NCBI GenBank assembly: GCA_964017155.1
Contig: OZ024854.1
Span: 70,438,047 to 70,502,046, forward strand
Direction of reading: 5' to 3'
Origin: Oasisia sp. SBJ-2009
Taxonomy: Eukaryota > Annelida > Polychaeta > Sabellida > Siboglinidae
Length of the DNA: 64,000 bases
In this document: positions 13,243 through 25,133 of the stretch, piece by piece
Layout: each line of letters starts with the position of its first letter
Numbering within the stretch: the stretch's first letter is position 1
The notes under the pieces: model-generated
Seen by the model: the letters and a program-made list of their open reading frames with translations, nothing else
What the model was told of the DNA's origin: nothing
Databases searched by the model: none
Program-made: the position numbers and the translations under genes

Positions 13243-13327
13243 CAAATAGTGAAATTCTGAACAAAAATTGAGAGTATACGTGCTTTTATGAGAGAGTGCG
13301 CGTGAAGGTACGCGCCCGCAAGAGTAG
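13243..13327 (+). repeat. Central spacer between the inverted arms
   Basis: The 85-bp spacer has no counterpart in the arms and would form the loop of the large foldback. It contains a purine-rich run (TTGAGAGTATACG), the stretch TTTTATGAGAGAG and a small GC hairpin. Two main alleles run through the array. One has ATACTGAACACAAATTGAG with GTGAAAGTACG; the other has ATTCTGAACAAAAATTGAG with GTGAAGGTACG. They segregate mostly with the two right-arm lineages, with recombinants. Confidence 0.85.
13298..13315. repeat. Small GC-rich hairpin in the spacer
   Basis: GCGCGT-GAAGGT-ACGCGC gives a perfect 6-bp stem with a 6-base loop, near the symmetry centre of each monomer. It recurs in essentially every unit with loop GAAGGT or GAAAGT. 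In many units right of about 22 kb the last stem base is changed (ACGCGA instead of ACGCGC), which leaves 5 bp. No T-run follows, so it does not look like a terminator. Confidence 0.75.
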
Positions 13328-13492
13328 GCATTGATGTACAAGTCGGGCCCACCTCAATTTTGGTATTATAACTGTATCTTTGCCAATATTTGATACTTGA
13401 TTTTGTTAACTCAATCAATTATAATCATCTTGCGCATATTAATGTTTTATATACAGCGCGTCTTAGCAGACATTTGAAGTCGAAAAGACAGC
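13328..13492 (-). repeat. Right arm of the foldback monomer, inverted copy of the left arm
   Basis: This arm reads on the minus strand as an 85 % identical copy of the left arm. It carries fixed differences from the left arm that persist through nearly all copies, for example GGGCCC where the left arm has GGGTCC. Two right-arm lineages exist: one with CTGATAC, TTAATTC and AATATTTTAT, and one with TTGATAC, TTAACTC and AATGTTTTAT. They usually pair with different spacer alleles. The consistent arm-specific differences show that the two arms have evolved as distinct parts of one amplified unit. Confidence 0.92.
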
Positions 13493-13536
13493 GTGGTCGG
13501 CATAAACAAACTGTTTATTGCTCATTCCATATGCAC

Positions 13537-13553
13537 AGCGCAGTAACATGCAC
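13537..13553 (+). repeat. 17-bp insertion/deletion that separates 504-bp from 487-bp monomers
   Basis: AGCGCAGTAACATGCAC lies between ATGCAC and CGCTGCG. Its own end repeats the preceding ATGCAC, so loss or gain by slippage between the two ATGCAC copies accounts for the two monomer sizes exactly. When present it also pairs: GCGCAG against the following CTGCGC gives a 6-bp stem. About 60 simple intervals have it and about 35 do not. Confidence 0.88.
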
Positions 13554-13977
13554 CGCTGCGCTTGCGACTGGCACAAATCGCGCTGTCTTTTCGACCTCAA
13601 CAGTTTGCCAAGACGCGCTGTTTATAAAACATAAATACGCGCAAGATGATTGTAATTGAATGAATTAATTTAATCAAGTATCAAATGTTGGCAAAAATAC
13701 AAATATAATAGCAACATTGAGGTGGGTCCGACTTGTACATAAGTGCCAAATAGTGAAATACTGAACACAAATTGAGAGTATACGTGCTTTTATGAGAGAG
13801 TGCGCGTGAAAGTACGCGCCCGCAAGAGTAGGCATTCATGTACAAGTCGGGCCCACCTCAATTTTGGTATTATAACTGTATCTTTGCCAATATCTGATAC
13901 TTGATTTTGTTAATTCAATCAATTATAATCATCTTGAGCATATTAATATTTTATATACAGCGCGTCTTAGCAGACTT

Positions 13978-14087
13978 TTGAGGTCGAAAAGACAGCGTGG
14001 TCGGCATAAACAAACTGTTTATTGCTCATTCCATATGCACCGCTGCGCTTGCGACTGTCACAAATCGCGCTGTCTTTTCGACCTCAA
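13978..14087. repeat. Outer 20-bp perfect inverted repeat across the monomer junction
   Basis: The outer ends of a right arm and the next left arm are exact inverted copies: TTGAGGTCGAAAAGACAGCG at 13978-13997 and CGCTGTCTTTTCGACCTCAA at 14068-14087, 70 bp apart (87 bp where the 17-bp insertion is present). This second dyad lies between monomers, so the array alternates between two symmetry centres. Units with TTGAAGTCG or CGACTTCAA (for example near 13477, 5867, 8277 and 11171) carry a mismatch. Confidence 0.88.
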
Positions 14088-15602
14088 CAGTTTGCCAAGA
14101 CGCGCTGTTTATAAAACATATATACGCGCAAGATGATTGTAATTGAATGAATTAATTTAATCAAGTATCAAATGTTGGCAAAAATACTGATATAATAGCA
14201 ACTTTGAGGTGGGTCCGACTTGTACATAAGTGCCAAATAGTGAAATTCTGAACAAAAATTGAGAGTATACGTGCTTTTATGAGAGAGTGCGCGTGAAGGT
14301 ACGCGCCCGCAAGAGTAGGCATTGATGTACAAGTCGGGCCCACCTCAATTTTGGTATTATATCTGTATCTTTGCCAATATTTGATACTTGATTTTGTTAA
14401 CTCAATCAATTATAATTATCTTGCGCATATTAATGTTTTATATACAGCGCGTCTTAGCAGACTTTTGAGGTCGAAAAGACAGCGTGGTCGGCATAAACAA
14501 ACTGTTTATTGCTCATTCCATATGCACAGCGCAGTAACATGCACCGCTGCGCTTGCGACTGTCACAAATCGCGCTGTCTTTTCGACCTCAACAGTTTGCC
14601 AAGACGCGCTGTTTATAAAACATAAATACGCGCAAGATGATTGTAATTGAATGAATTAATTTAATCAAGTATCAAATGTTGGCCAAAAATAGTGATATAA
14701 TAGCAACATTGAGGTGGGTCCGACTTGTACATAAGTGCCAAATAGTGAAATAGTGACCGCTGCGCTTGCGACTGGCACAAATCGCGCTGTCTTTTCGACC
14801 TCAAAAGTTTGCCAAGACGCGCTGTTTATAAAACATAAATACGCGCAAGATGATTATAATTGAATGAATTAATTTAATCAATTATCAAATGTTGGCAAAA
14901 ATACTGATATAATAGCAACATTGAGGTGGGTCCGACTTGTACATAAGTGCCAAATAGTGAAATACTGAACACAAATTGAGAGTATACGTGCTTTTATGAG
15001 AGAGTGCGCGTGAAAGTACGCGCCCGCAAGAGTAGGCATTCATGTACAAGTCGGGCCCACCTCAATTTTGGTATTATAACTGTATCTTTGCCAATATCTG
15101 ATACTTGATTTTGTTAATTCAATCAATTATAATCATCTTGAGCATATTAATATTTTATATACAGCGCGTCTTAGCAGACTTTTGAGGTCGAAAAGACAGC
15201 GTGGTCGGCATAAACAAACTGATTATTGCTCATTCCATATGCACAGCGCAGTAACATGCACCGCTGCGCTTGCGACTGGCACAAATCGCGCTGTCTTTTC
15301 GACCTCAACAGTTTGCCAAGACGCGCTGTTTATAAAACATAAATACGCGCAAGATGATTGTAATTGAATGAATTAATTTAATCAAGTATCAAATGTTGGC
15401 AAAAATACTGATATAATAGCAACTTTGAGGTGGGTCCGACTTGTACATAAGTGCCAAATAGTGAAATTCTGAACAAAAATTGAGAGTATACGTGCTTTTA
15501 TGAGAGAGTGCGCGTGAAGGTACGCGCCCGCAAAAGTAGGCATTGATGTACAAGTCGGGCCCACCTCAATTTTGGTATTATATCTGTATCTTTGCCAATA
15601 TT

Positions 15603-18600
15603 TGATACTTGATTTTGTTAACTCAATCAATTATAATTATCTTGCGCATATTAATGTTTTATATACAGCGCGTCTTAGCAGACTTTTGAGGTCGAAAAGA
15701 CAGCGTGGTCGGCATAAACAAACTGTTTATTGCTCATTCCATATGCACAGCGCAGTAACATGCACCGCTGCGCTTGCGACTGTCACAAATCGCGCTGTCT
15801 TTTCGACCTCAACAGTTTGCCAAGACGCGCTGTTTATAAAACATAAATACGCGCAAGATGATTGTAATTGAATGAATTAATTTAATCAAGTATCAAATGT
15901 TGGCCAAAAATAGTGATATAATAGCAACATTGAGGTGGGTCCGACTTGTACATAAGTGCCAAATAGTGAAATAGTGACCGCTGCGCTTGCGACTGGCACA
16001 AATCGCGCTGTCTTTTCGACCTCAAAAGTTTGCCAAGACGCGCTGTTTATAAAACACAAATACGCGCAAGATGATTATAATTGAATGAATTAATTTAATC
16101 AATTATCAAATGTTGGCAAAAATACTGATATAATAGCAACATTGAGGTGGGTCCGACTTGTACATAAGTGCCAAATAGTGAAATACTGAACACAAATTGA
16201 GAGTATACGTGCTTTTATGAGAGAGTGCGCGTGAAAGTACGCGCCCGCAAGAGTAGGCATTCATGTACAAGTCGGGCCCACCTCAATTTTGGTATTATAA
16301 CTGTATCTTTGCCAATATCTGATACTTGATTTTGTTAATTCAATCAATTATAATCATCTTGAGCATATTAATATTTTATATACAGCGCGTCTTAGCAGAC
16401 TTTTGAGGTCGAAAAGACAGCGTGGTCGGCATAAACAAACTGTTTATTGCTCATTCCATATGCACCGCTGCGCTTGCGACTGTCACAAATCGCGCTGTCT
16501 TTTCGACCTCAACAGTTTGCCAAGACGCGCTGTTTATAAAACATAAATACGCGCAAGATGATTGTAATTGAATGAATTAATTTAATCAAGTATCAAATGT
16601 TGGCAAAAATACTGATATAATAGCAACTTTGAGGTGGGTCCGACTTGTACATAAGTGCCAAATAGTGAAATTCTGAACAAAAATTGAGAGTATACGTGCT
16701 TTTATGAGAGAGTGCGCGTGAAGGTACGCGCCCGCAAGAGTAGGCATTGATGTACAAGTCGGGCCCACCTCAATTTTGGTATTATAACTGTATCTTTGCC
16801 AATATTTGATACTTGATTTTGTTAAGTCAATCAATTATAATCATCTTGCGCATATTAATGTTTTATATACAGCGCGTCTTAGCAGACATTTGAAGTCGAA
16901 AAGACAGCGTGGTCGGCATAAACAAACTGTTTATTGCTCATTCCATATGCACAGCGCAGTAACATGCACCGCTGCGCTTGCGACTGGCACAAATCGCGCT
17001 GTCTTTTCGACCTCAACAGTTTGCCAAGACGCGCTGTTTATAAAACATAAATACGCGCAAGATGATTGTAATTGAATGAATTAATTTAATCAAGTATCAA
17101 ATGTTGGCAAAAATACTGATATAATAGCAACTTTGAGGTGGGTCCGACTTGTACATAAGTGCCAAATAGTGAAATTCTGAACAAAAATTGAGAGTATACG
17201 TGCTTTTATGAGAGAGTGCGCGTGAAGGTACGCGCCCGCAAGAGTAGGCATTGATGTACAAGTCGGGCCCACCTCAATTTTGGTATTATATCTGTATCTT
17301 TGCCAATATTTGATACTTGATTTTGTTAACTCAATCAATTATAATTATCTTGCGCATATTAATGTTTTATATACAGCGCGTCTTAGCAGACTTTTGAGGT
17401 CGAAAAGACAGCGTGGTCGGCATAAACAAACTGTTTATTGCTCATTCCATATGCACAGCGCAGTAACATGCACCGCTGCGCTTGCGACTGTCACAAATCG
17501 CGCTGTCTTTTCGACCTCAACAGTTTGCCAAGACGCGCTGTTTATAAAACATAAATACGCGCAAGATGATTGTAATTGAATGAATTAATTTAATCAAGTA
17601 TCAAATGTTGGCCAAAAATAGTGATATAATAGCAACATTGAGGTGGGTCCGACTTGTACATAAGTGCCAAATAGTGAAATAGTGACCGCTGCGCTTGCGA
17701 CTGGCACAAATCGCGCTGTCTTTTCGACCTCAAAAGTTTGCCAAGACGCGCTGTTTATAAAACATAAATACGCGCAAGATGATTATAATTGAATGAATTA
17801 ATTTAATCAATTATCAAATGTTGGCAAAAATACTGATATAATAGCAACATTGAGGTGGGTCCGACTTGTACATAAGTGCCAAATAGTGAAATACTGAACA
17901 CAAATTGAGAGTATACGTGCTTTTATGAGAGAGTGCGCGTGAAAGTACGCGCCCGCAAGAGTAGGCATTCATGTACAAGTCGGGCCCACCTCAATTTTGG
18001 TATTATAACTGTATCTTTGCCAATATCTGATACTTGATTTTGTTAATTCAATCAATTATAATCATCTTGAGCATATTAATATTTTATATACAGCGCGTCT
18101 TAGCAGACTTTTGAGGTCGAAAAGACAGCGTGGTCGGCATAAACAAACTGTTTATTGCTCATTCCATATGCACCGCTGCGCTTGCGACTGTCACAAATCG
18201 CGCTGTCTTTTCGACCTCAACAGTTTGCCAAGACGCGCTGTTTATAAAACATAAATACGCGCAAGATGATTGTAATTGAATGAATTAATTTAATCAGGTA
18301 TCAAATGTTGGCAAAAATACTGATATAATAGCAACTTTGAGGTGGGTCCGACTTGTACATAAGTGCCAAATAGTGAAATTCTGAACAAAAATTGAGAGTA
18401 TACGTGCTTTTATGAGAGAGTGCGCGTGAAGGTACGCGCCCGCAAGAGTAGGCATTGATGTACAAGTCGGGCCCACCTCAATTTTGGTATTATAACTGTA
18501 TCTTTGCCAATATTTGATACTTGATTTTGTTAAGTCAATCAATTATAATCATCTTGCGCATATTAATGTTTTATATACAGCGCGTCTTAGCAGACATTTG

Positions 18601-20726
18601 AAGTCGAAAAGACAGCGTGGTCGGCATAAACAAACTGTTTATTGCTCATTCCATATGCACAGCGCAGTAACATGCACCGCTGCGCTTGCGACTGGCACAA
18701 ATCGCGCTGTCTTTTCGACCTCAACAGTTTGCCAAGACGCGCTGTTTATAAAACATAAATACGCGCAAGATGATTGTAATTGAATGAATTAATTTAATCA
18801 AGTATCAAATGTTGGCAAAAATACTGATATAATAGCAACTTTGAGGTGGGTCCGACTTGTACATAAGTGCCAAATAGTGAAATTCTGAACAAAAATTGAG
18901 AGTATACGTGCTTTTATGAGAGAGTGCGCGTGAAGGTACGCGCCCGCAAGAGTAGGCATTGATGTACAAGTCGGGCCCACCTCAATTTTGGTATTATATC
19001 TGTATCTTTGCCAATATTTGATACTTGATTTTGTTAACTCAATCAATTATAATTATCTTGCGCATATTAATGTTTTATATACAGCGCGTCTTAGCAGACT
19101 TTTGAGGTCGAAAAGACAGCGTGGTCGGCATAAACAAACTGTTTATTGCTCATTCCATATGCACAGCGCAGTAACATGCACCGCTGCGCTTGCGACTGTC
19201 ACAAATCGCGCTGTCTTTTCGACCTCAACAGTTTGCCAAGACGCGCTGTTTATAAAACATAAATACGCGCAAGATGATTGTAATTGAATGAATTAATTTA
19301 ATCAAGTATCAAATGTTGGCCAAAAATAGTGATATAATAGCAACATTGAGGTGGGTCCGACTTGTACATAAGTGCCAAATAGTGAAATAGTGACCGCTGC
19401 GCTTGCGACTGGCACAAATCGCGCTGTCTTTTCGACCTCAAAAGTTTGCCAAGACGCGCTGTTTATAAAACATAAATACGCGCAAGATGATTATAATTGA
19501 ATGAATTAATTTAATCAATTATCAAATGTTGGCAAAAATACTGATATAATAGCAACATTGAGGTGGGTCCGACTTGTACATAAGTGCCAAATAGTGAAAT
19601 ACTGAACACAAATTGAGAGTATACGTGCTTTTATGAGAGAGTGCGCGTGAAAGTACGCGCCCGCAAGAGTAGGCATTCATGTACAAGTCGGGCCCACCTC
19701 AATTTTGGTATTATAACTGTATCTTTGCCAATATCTGATACTTGATTTTGTTAATTCAATCAATTATAATCATCTTGAGCATATTAATATTTTATATACA
19801 GCGCGTCTTAGCAGACTTTTGAGGTCGAAAAGACAGCGTGGTCGGCATAAACAAACTGTTTATTGCTCATTCCATATGCACCGCTGCGCTTGCGACTGTC
19901 ACAAATCGCGCTGTCTTTTCGACCTCAACAGTTTGCCAAGACGCGCTGTTTATAAAACATAAATACGCGCAAGATGATTGTAATTGAATGAATTAATTTA
20001 ATCAAGTATCAAATGTTGGCAAAAATACTGATATAATAGCAACTTTGAGGTGGGTCCGACTTGTACATAAGTGCCAAATAGTGAAATTCTGAACAAAAAT
20101 TGAGAGTATACGTGCTTTTATGAGAGAGTGCGCGTGAAGGTACGCGCCCGCAAGAGTAGGCATTGATGTACAAGTCGGGCCCACCTCAATTTTGGTATTA
20201 TAACTGTATCTTTGCCAATATTTGATACTTGATTTTGTTAAGTCAATCAATTATAATCATCTTGCGCATATTAATGTTTTATATACAGCGCGTCTTAGCA
20301 GACATTTGAAGTCGAAAAGACAGCGTGGTCGGCATAAACAAACTGTTTATTGCTCATTCCATATGCACAGCGCAGTAACATGCACCGCTGCGCTTGCGAC
20401 TGGCACAAATCGCGCTGTCTTTTCGACCTCAACAGTTTGCCAAGACGCGCTGTTTATAAAACATAAATACGCGCAAGATGATTGTAATTGAATGAATTAA
20501 TTTAATCAAGTATCAAATGTTGGCAAAAATACTGATATAATAGCAACTTTGAGGTGGGTCCGACTTGTACATAAGTGCCAAATAGTGAAATTCTGAACAA
20601 AAATTGAGAGTATACGTGCTTTTATGAGAGAGTGCGCGTGAAGGTACGCACCCGCAAGAGTAGGCATTGATGTACAAGTCGGGCCCACCTCAATTTTGGT
20701 ATTATATCTGTATCTTTGCCAATATT
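15603..20726 (+). repeat. HOR zone 3: three 1708-bp trimers
   Basis: Copies begin at phase marks 15603, 17311 and 19019, each with spacings 717, 487, 504. They are almost identical base for base. Each carries the same rare right-arm change TTAAGTCAATC (near 16824, 18532, 20240) and GACATTTGAAGTCG. Private differences are few, for example CACAAATACG near 16056 in the first copy and ATCAGGTATC near 18296 in the second. The near-identity implies the youngest large expansion in the left half of the window. Confidence 0.92.
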
Positions 20727-21230
20727 TGATACTTGATTTTGTTAACTCAATCAATTATAATTATCTTGCGCATATTAATGTTTTATATACAGCGCGTCTT
20801 AGCAGACTTTTGAGGTCGAAAAGACAGCGTGGTCGGCATAAACAAACTGTTTATTGCTCATTCCATATGCACAGCGCAGTAACATGCACCGCTGCGCTTG
20901 CGACTGTCACAAATCGCGCTGTCTTTTCGACCTCAACAGTTTGCCAAGACGCGCTGTTTATAAAACATAAATACGCGCAAGATGATTGTAATTGAATGAA
21001 TTAATTTAATCAAGTATCAAATGTTGGCAAAAATACTGATATAATAGCAACTTTGAGGTGGGTCCGACTTGTACATAAGTGCCAAATAGTGAAATTCTGA
21101 ACAAAAATTGAGAGTATACGTGCTTTTATGAGAGAGTGCGCGTGAAGGTACGCACCCGCAAGAGTAGGCATTGATGTACAAGTCGGGCCCACCTCAATTT
21201 TGGTATTATATCTGTATCTTTGCCAATATT
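20223..21230 (+). repeat. Adjacent 504-bp monomers sharing a private mutation
   Basis: The substitution ACGCACCCG (normally ACGCGCCCG) occurs only at 20650 and 21154, exactly 504 bp apart. Around both sites the spacer, right arm and following left arm are identical. The left sides differ (GACTGGCAC against GACTGTCAC near 20401 and 20905), which places the exchange point in the left-arm region. This is a clear single-monomer duplication that added a fourth unit after the last 1708-bp trimer. Confidence 0.88.
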
Positions 21231-24200
21231 TGATACTTGATTTTGTTAACTCAATCAATTATAATTATCTTGCGCATATTAATGTTTTATATACAGCGCG
21301 TCTTAGCAGACTTTTGAGGTCGAAAAGACAGCGTGGTCGGCATAAACAAACTGTTTATTGCTCATTCCATATGCACAGCGCAGTAACATGCACCGCTGCG
21401 CTTGCGACTGTCACAAATCGCGCTGTCTTTTCGACCTCAACAGTTTGCCAAGACGCGCTGTTTATAAAACATAAATACGCGCAAGATGATTGTAATTGAA
21501 TGAATTAATTTAATCAAGTATCAAATGTTGGCCAAAAATAGTGATATAATAGCAACATTGAGGTGGGTCCGACTTGTACATAAGTGCCAAATAGTGAAAT
21601 AGTGACCGCTGCGCTTGCGACTGGCACAAATCGCGCTGTCTTTTCGACCTCAACAGTTTGCCAAGACGCGCTGTTTATAAAACATAAATACGCGCAAGAT
21701 GATTGTAATTGAATGAATTAATTTAATCAAGTATCAAATGTTGGCAAAAATACTGATATAATAGCAACTTTGAGCTGGGTCCGACTTGTACATAAGTGCC
21801 AAATAGTGAAATTCTGAACAAAAATTGAGAGTATACGTGCTTTTATGAGAGAGTGCGCGTGAAGGTACGCGCCCGCAAGAGTAGGCATTGATGTACAAGT
21901 CGGGCCCACCTCAATTTTGGTATTATAACTGTATCTTTGCCAATATTTGATACTTGATTTTGTTAACTCAATCAATTATAATTATCTTGCGCATATTAAT
22001 GTTTTATATACAGCGCGTCTTAGCAGACTTTTGAGGTCGAAAAGACAGCGTGGTCGGCATAAACAAACTGTTTATTGCTCATTCCATATGCACAGCGCAG
22101 TAATATGCACCGCTGCGCTTGCGACTGGCACAAATCGCGCTGTCTTTTCGACCACAACAGTTTGCCAAGACGCGCTGTTTATAAAACATAAATACGCGCA
22201 AGATGATTATAATTGAATGAATTAATTTAATCAATTATCACATGTTGGCAAAAATACTGATATAATAGCAACATTGAGGTGGGTCCGACTTATACATAAG
22301 TGCCAAATAGTGAAATACTGAACACAAATTGAGAGTATACGTGCTTTTATGAGAGAGTGCGCGTGAAAGTACGCGACCGCAAGAGTAGGCATTCATGTAC
22401 AAGTCGGGCCCACCTCAATTTTGGTATTATAACTGTATCTTTGCCAATATCTGATACTTGATTTTGTTAATTCAATCAATTATAATCATCTTGCGCATAT
22501 TAATATTTTATATACAGCGCGTCTTAGCAGACTTTTGAGGTCGAAAAGACAGCGTGGTCGGCATAAACAAACTGTTTATTGCTCATTCCATATGCACCGC
22601 TGCGCTTGCGACTGTCACAAATCGCGCTGTCTTTTCGACCTCAACAGTTTGCCAAGACGCGCTGTTTATAAAACATAAATACGCGCAAGATGATTGTAAT
22701 TGAATGAATTAATTTAATCAAGTATCAAATGTTGGCAAAAATACTGATATAATAGCAATTTTGAGGTGGGTCCGACTTGTACATAAGTGCCAAATAGTGA
22801 AATTCTGAACAAAAATTGAGAGTATACGTGCTTTTATGAGAGAGTGCGCGTGAAAGTACGCGCCCGCAAGAGTAGGCATTCATGTACAAGTCGGGCCCAC
22901 CTCAATTTTGGTATTATAACTGTATCTTTGCCAATATCTGATACTTGATTTTGTTAATTCAATCAATTATAATCATCTTGCGCAAATTAATATTTTATAT
23001 ACAGCGCGTCTTAGCAGACTTTTGAGGTCGAAAAGACAGCGTGGTCGGCATAAACAAACTGTTTATTGCTCATTCCATATGCACCGCTGCGCTTGCGACT
23101 GTCACAAATCGCGCTGTCTTTTCGACCTCAACAGTTTGCCAAGACGCGCTGTTTATAAAACATAAATATGCGCAAGATGATTGTAATTGAATGAATTAAT
23201 TTAATCAAGTATCAAATGTTGGCAAAAATACTGATATAATAGCAACTTTGAGGTGGGTCCGACTTGTACATAAGTGCCAAATAGTGAAATTCTGAACAAA
23301 AATTGAGAGTATACGTGCTTTTATGAGAGAGTGCGCGTGAAGGTATGCGCCCGCAAGAATAGGCATTCATGTACAAGTCGGGCCCACCTCAATTTTTGTA
23401 TTATAACTGTATCTTTGCCAATATTTGATACTTGATTTTGTTAACTCAATCAATTATAATTATCTTGCGCATATTAATGTTTTATATACAGCGCGTCTTA
23501 ACAGACTTTTGAGGTCGAAAAGACAGCGTGGTCGGCATAAACAAACTGTTTATTGCTCATTCCATATGCACAGCGCAGTAACATGCACCGCTGCGCTTGC
23601 GACTGTCACAAATCGCGCTGTCTTTTCGACCTCAACAGTTTGCCAAGACGCGCTGTTTATAAAACATAAATACGCGCAAAATGATTGTAATTGAATGAAT
23701 TAATTTAATCAAGTATCAAATATTGGCCAAAAATAGTGATATAATAGCAACATTGAGGTGGGTCCGACTTGTACATAAGTGCCAAATAGTGAAATAGTGA
23801 CCGCTGCGCTTGCGACTGGCACAAATCGCGCTGTCTTTTCGACCTCAAAAGTTTGCCAAGACGCGCTGTTTATAAAACATAAATACGCGCAAGATGATTA
23901 TAATTGAATGAATTAATTTAATCAATTATCAAATGTTGGCAAAAATACTGATATAATAGCAACATTGAGGTGGGTCCGACTTGTACACAAGTGCCAAATA
24001 GTGAAATACTGAACACAAATTGAGAGTATACGTGCTTTTATGAGAGAGTGCGCGTGAAAGTACGCGCCCGCAAGAGTAGGCATTCATGTACAAGTCGGGC
24101 CCACCTCAATTTTGGTATTATAACTGTATCTTTGCCAATATCTGATACTTGATTTTGTTAATTCAATCAATTATAATCATCTTGAGCATATTAATATTTT

Positions 24201-25133
24201 ATATACAGCGCGTCTTAGCAGACTTTTGAGGTCGAAAAGACAGCGTGGTCGGCATAAACAAACTGTTTATTGCTCATTCCATATGCACCGCTGCGCTTGC
24301 GACTGTCACAAATCGCGCTGTCTTTTCGACCTCAACAGTTTGCCAAGACGCGCTGTTTATAAAACATAAATACGCGCAAGATGATTGTAATTGAATGAAT
24401 TAATTTAATCAAGTATCAAATGTTGGCAAAAATACTGATATAATAGCAACTTTGAGGTGGGTCCGACTTGTACATAAGTGCCAAATAGTGAAATTCTGAA
24501 AAAAAATTGAGAGTATACGTGCTTTTATGAGAGAGTGCGCGTGAAGGTACGCGCCCGCAAGAGTAGGCATTGATGTACAAGTCGGGCCCACCTCAATTTT
24601 GGTATTATAACTGTATCTTTGCCAATATTTGATACTTGATTTTGTTAACTCAATCAATTATAATCATCTTGCGCATATTAATGTTTTATATACAGCGCGT
24701 CTTAGCAGACATTTGAAGTCGAAAAGACAGCGTGGTCGGCATAAACAAACTGTTTATTGCTCATTCCATATGCACAGCGCAGTAACATGCACCGCTGCGC
24801 TTGCGACTGGCACAAATCGCGCTGTCTTTTCGACCTCAACAGTTTGCCAAGACGCGCTGTTTATAAAACATAAATACGCGCAAGATGATTGTAATTGAAT
24901 GAATTAATTTAATCAAGTATCAAATGTTGGCAAAAATACTGATATAATAGCAACTTTGAGGTGGGTCCGACTTGTACATAAGTGCCAAATAGTGAAATTC
25001 TGAACAAAAATTGAGAGTATACGTGCTTTTATGAGAGAGTGCGCGTGAAGGTACGCGCCCGCAAGAGTAGGCATTGATGTACAAGTCGGGCCCACCTCAA
25101 TTTTGGTATTATATCTGTATCTTTGCCAATATT
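21231..25133 (+). repeat. Mixed-order zone, partly duplicated 7106 bp to the right
   Basis: Phase marks at 21231, 21948, 22452, 22939, 23426, 24143, 24630 and 25134 give 717, 504, 487, 487, 717, 487, 504. The units starting at 23426 and 24143 match those at 30532 and 31249 (shift 7106), sharing GTCTTAACAGAC and TCAAATATTGGCC. Variants seen here and again further right include CAATTTTGAGG, GCGCAAATTAAT, TTTGAGCTGGG and CGACCACAACAG. Confidence 0.8.

Larger units (their letters stand above)
13031..13517 (+). repeat. Representative 487-bp basic monomer (left arm, spacer, right arm, linker)
   Basis: This copy illustrates the unit. It runs from the conserved TTGCTCATTCCATATGCAC linker to the next linker. 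Inside it are a 165-bp left arm (13078-13242), an 85-bp spacer (13243-13327) and a 165-bp right arm (13328-13492) that is the reverse complement of the left arm with substitutions. The rest is linker shared with the neighbouring monomers. The 504-bp form is the same unit with a 17-bp insertion in the linker. The start point of a tandem monomer is arbitrary; this one keeps both arms intact. A foldback or MITE-like transposable element could be the ancestor (inference), but no transposase fragment or target-site duplication is visible. Confidence 0.93.
10480..15602 (+). repeat. Mixed-order zone between the 2408-bp and 1708-bp HORs
   Basis: Phase marks at 10480, 10967, 11683, 12187, 12904, 13391, 13895, 14382, 15099 and 15603 give 487, 716, 504, 717, 487, 504, 487, 717, 504, with no clean period. 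The 716-bp unit is one base shorter because its first left arm has GGCAAAAATACTG instead of GGCCAAAAATAGTG, which looks like conversion from a simple monomer. The order foreshadows the 1708-bp trimer to the right. No non-satellite sequence is present. Confidence 0.8.

Noticed and set aside
13298..13315. Rho-independent terminator
   Set aside because: The GC stem is short and no T-run follows it on either strand; with no genes present there is nothing for it to terminate.
13078..13492. Intact MITE or foldback transposon insertion
   Set aside because: The inverted arms fit such an ancestor, but every copy is locked in a head-to-tail tandem with the same linker. No target-site duplication, empty site or transposase remnant is visible, so only a transposon-derived satellite can be proposed.
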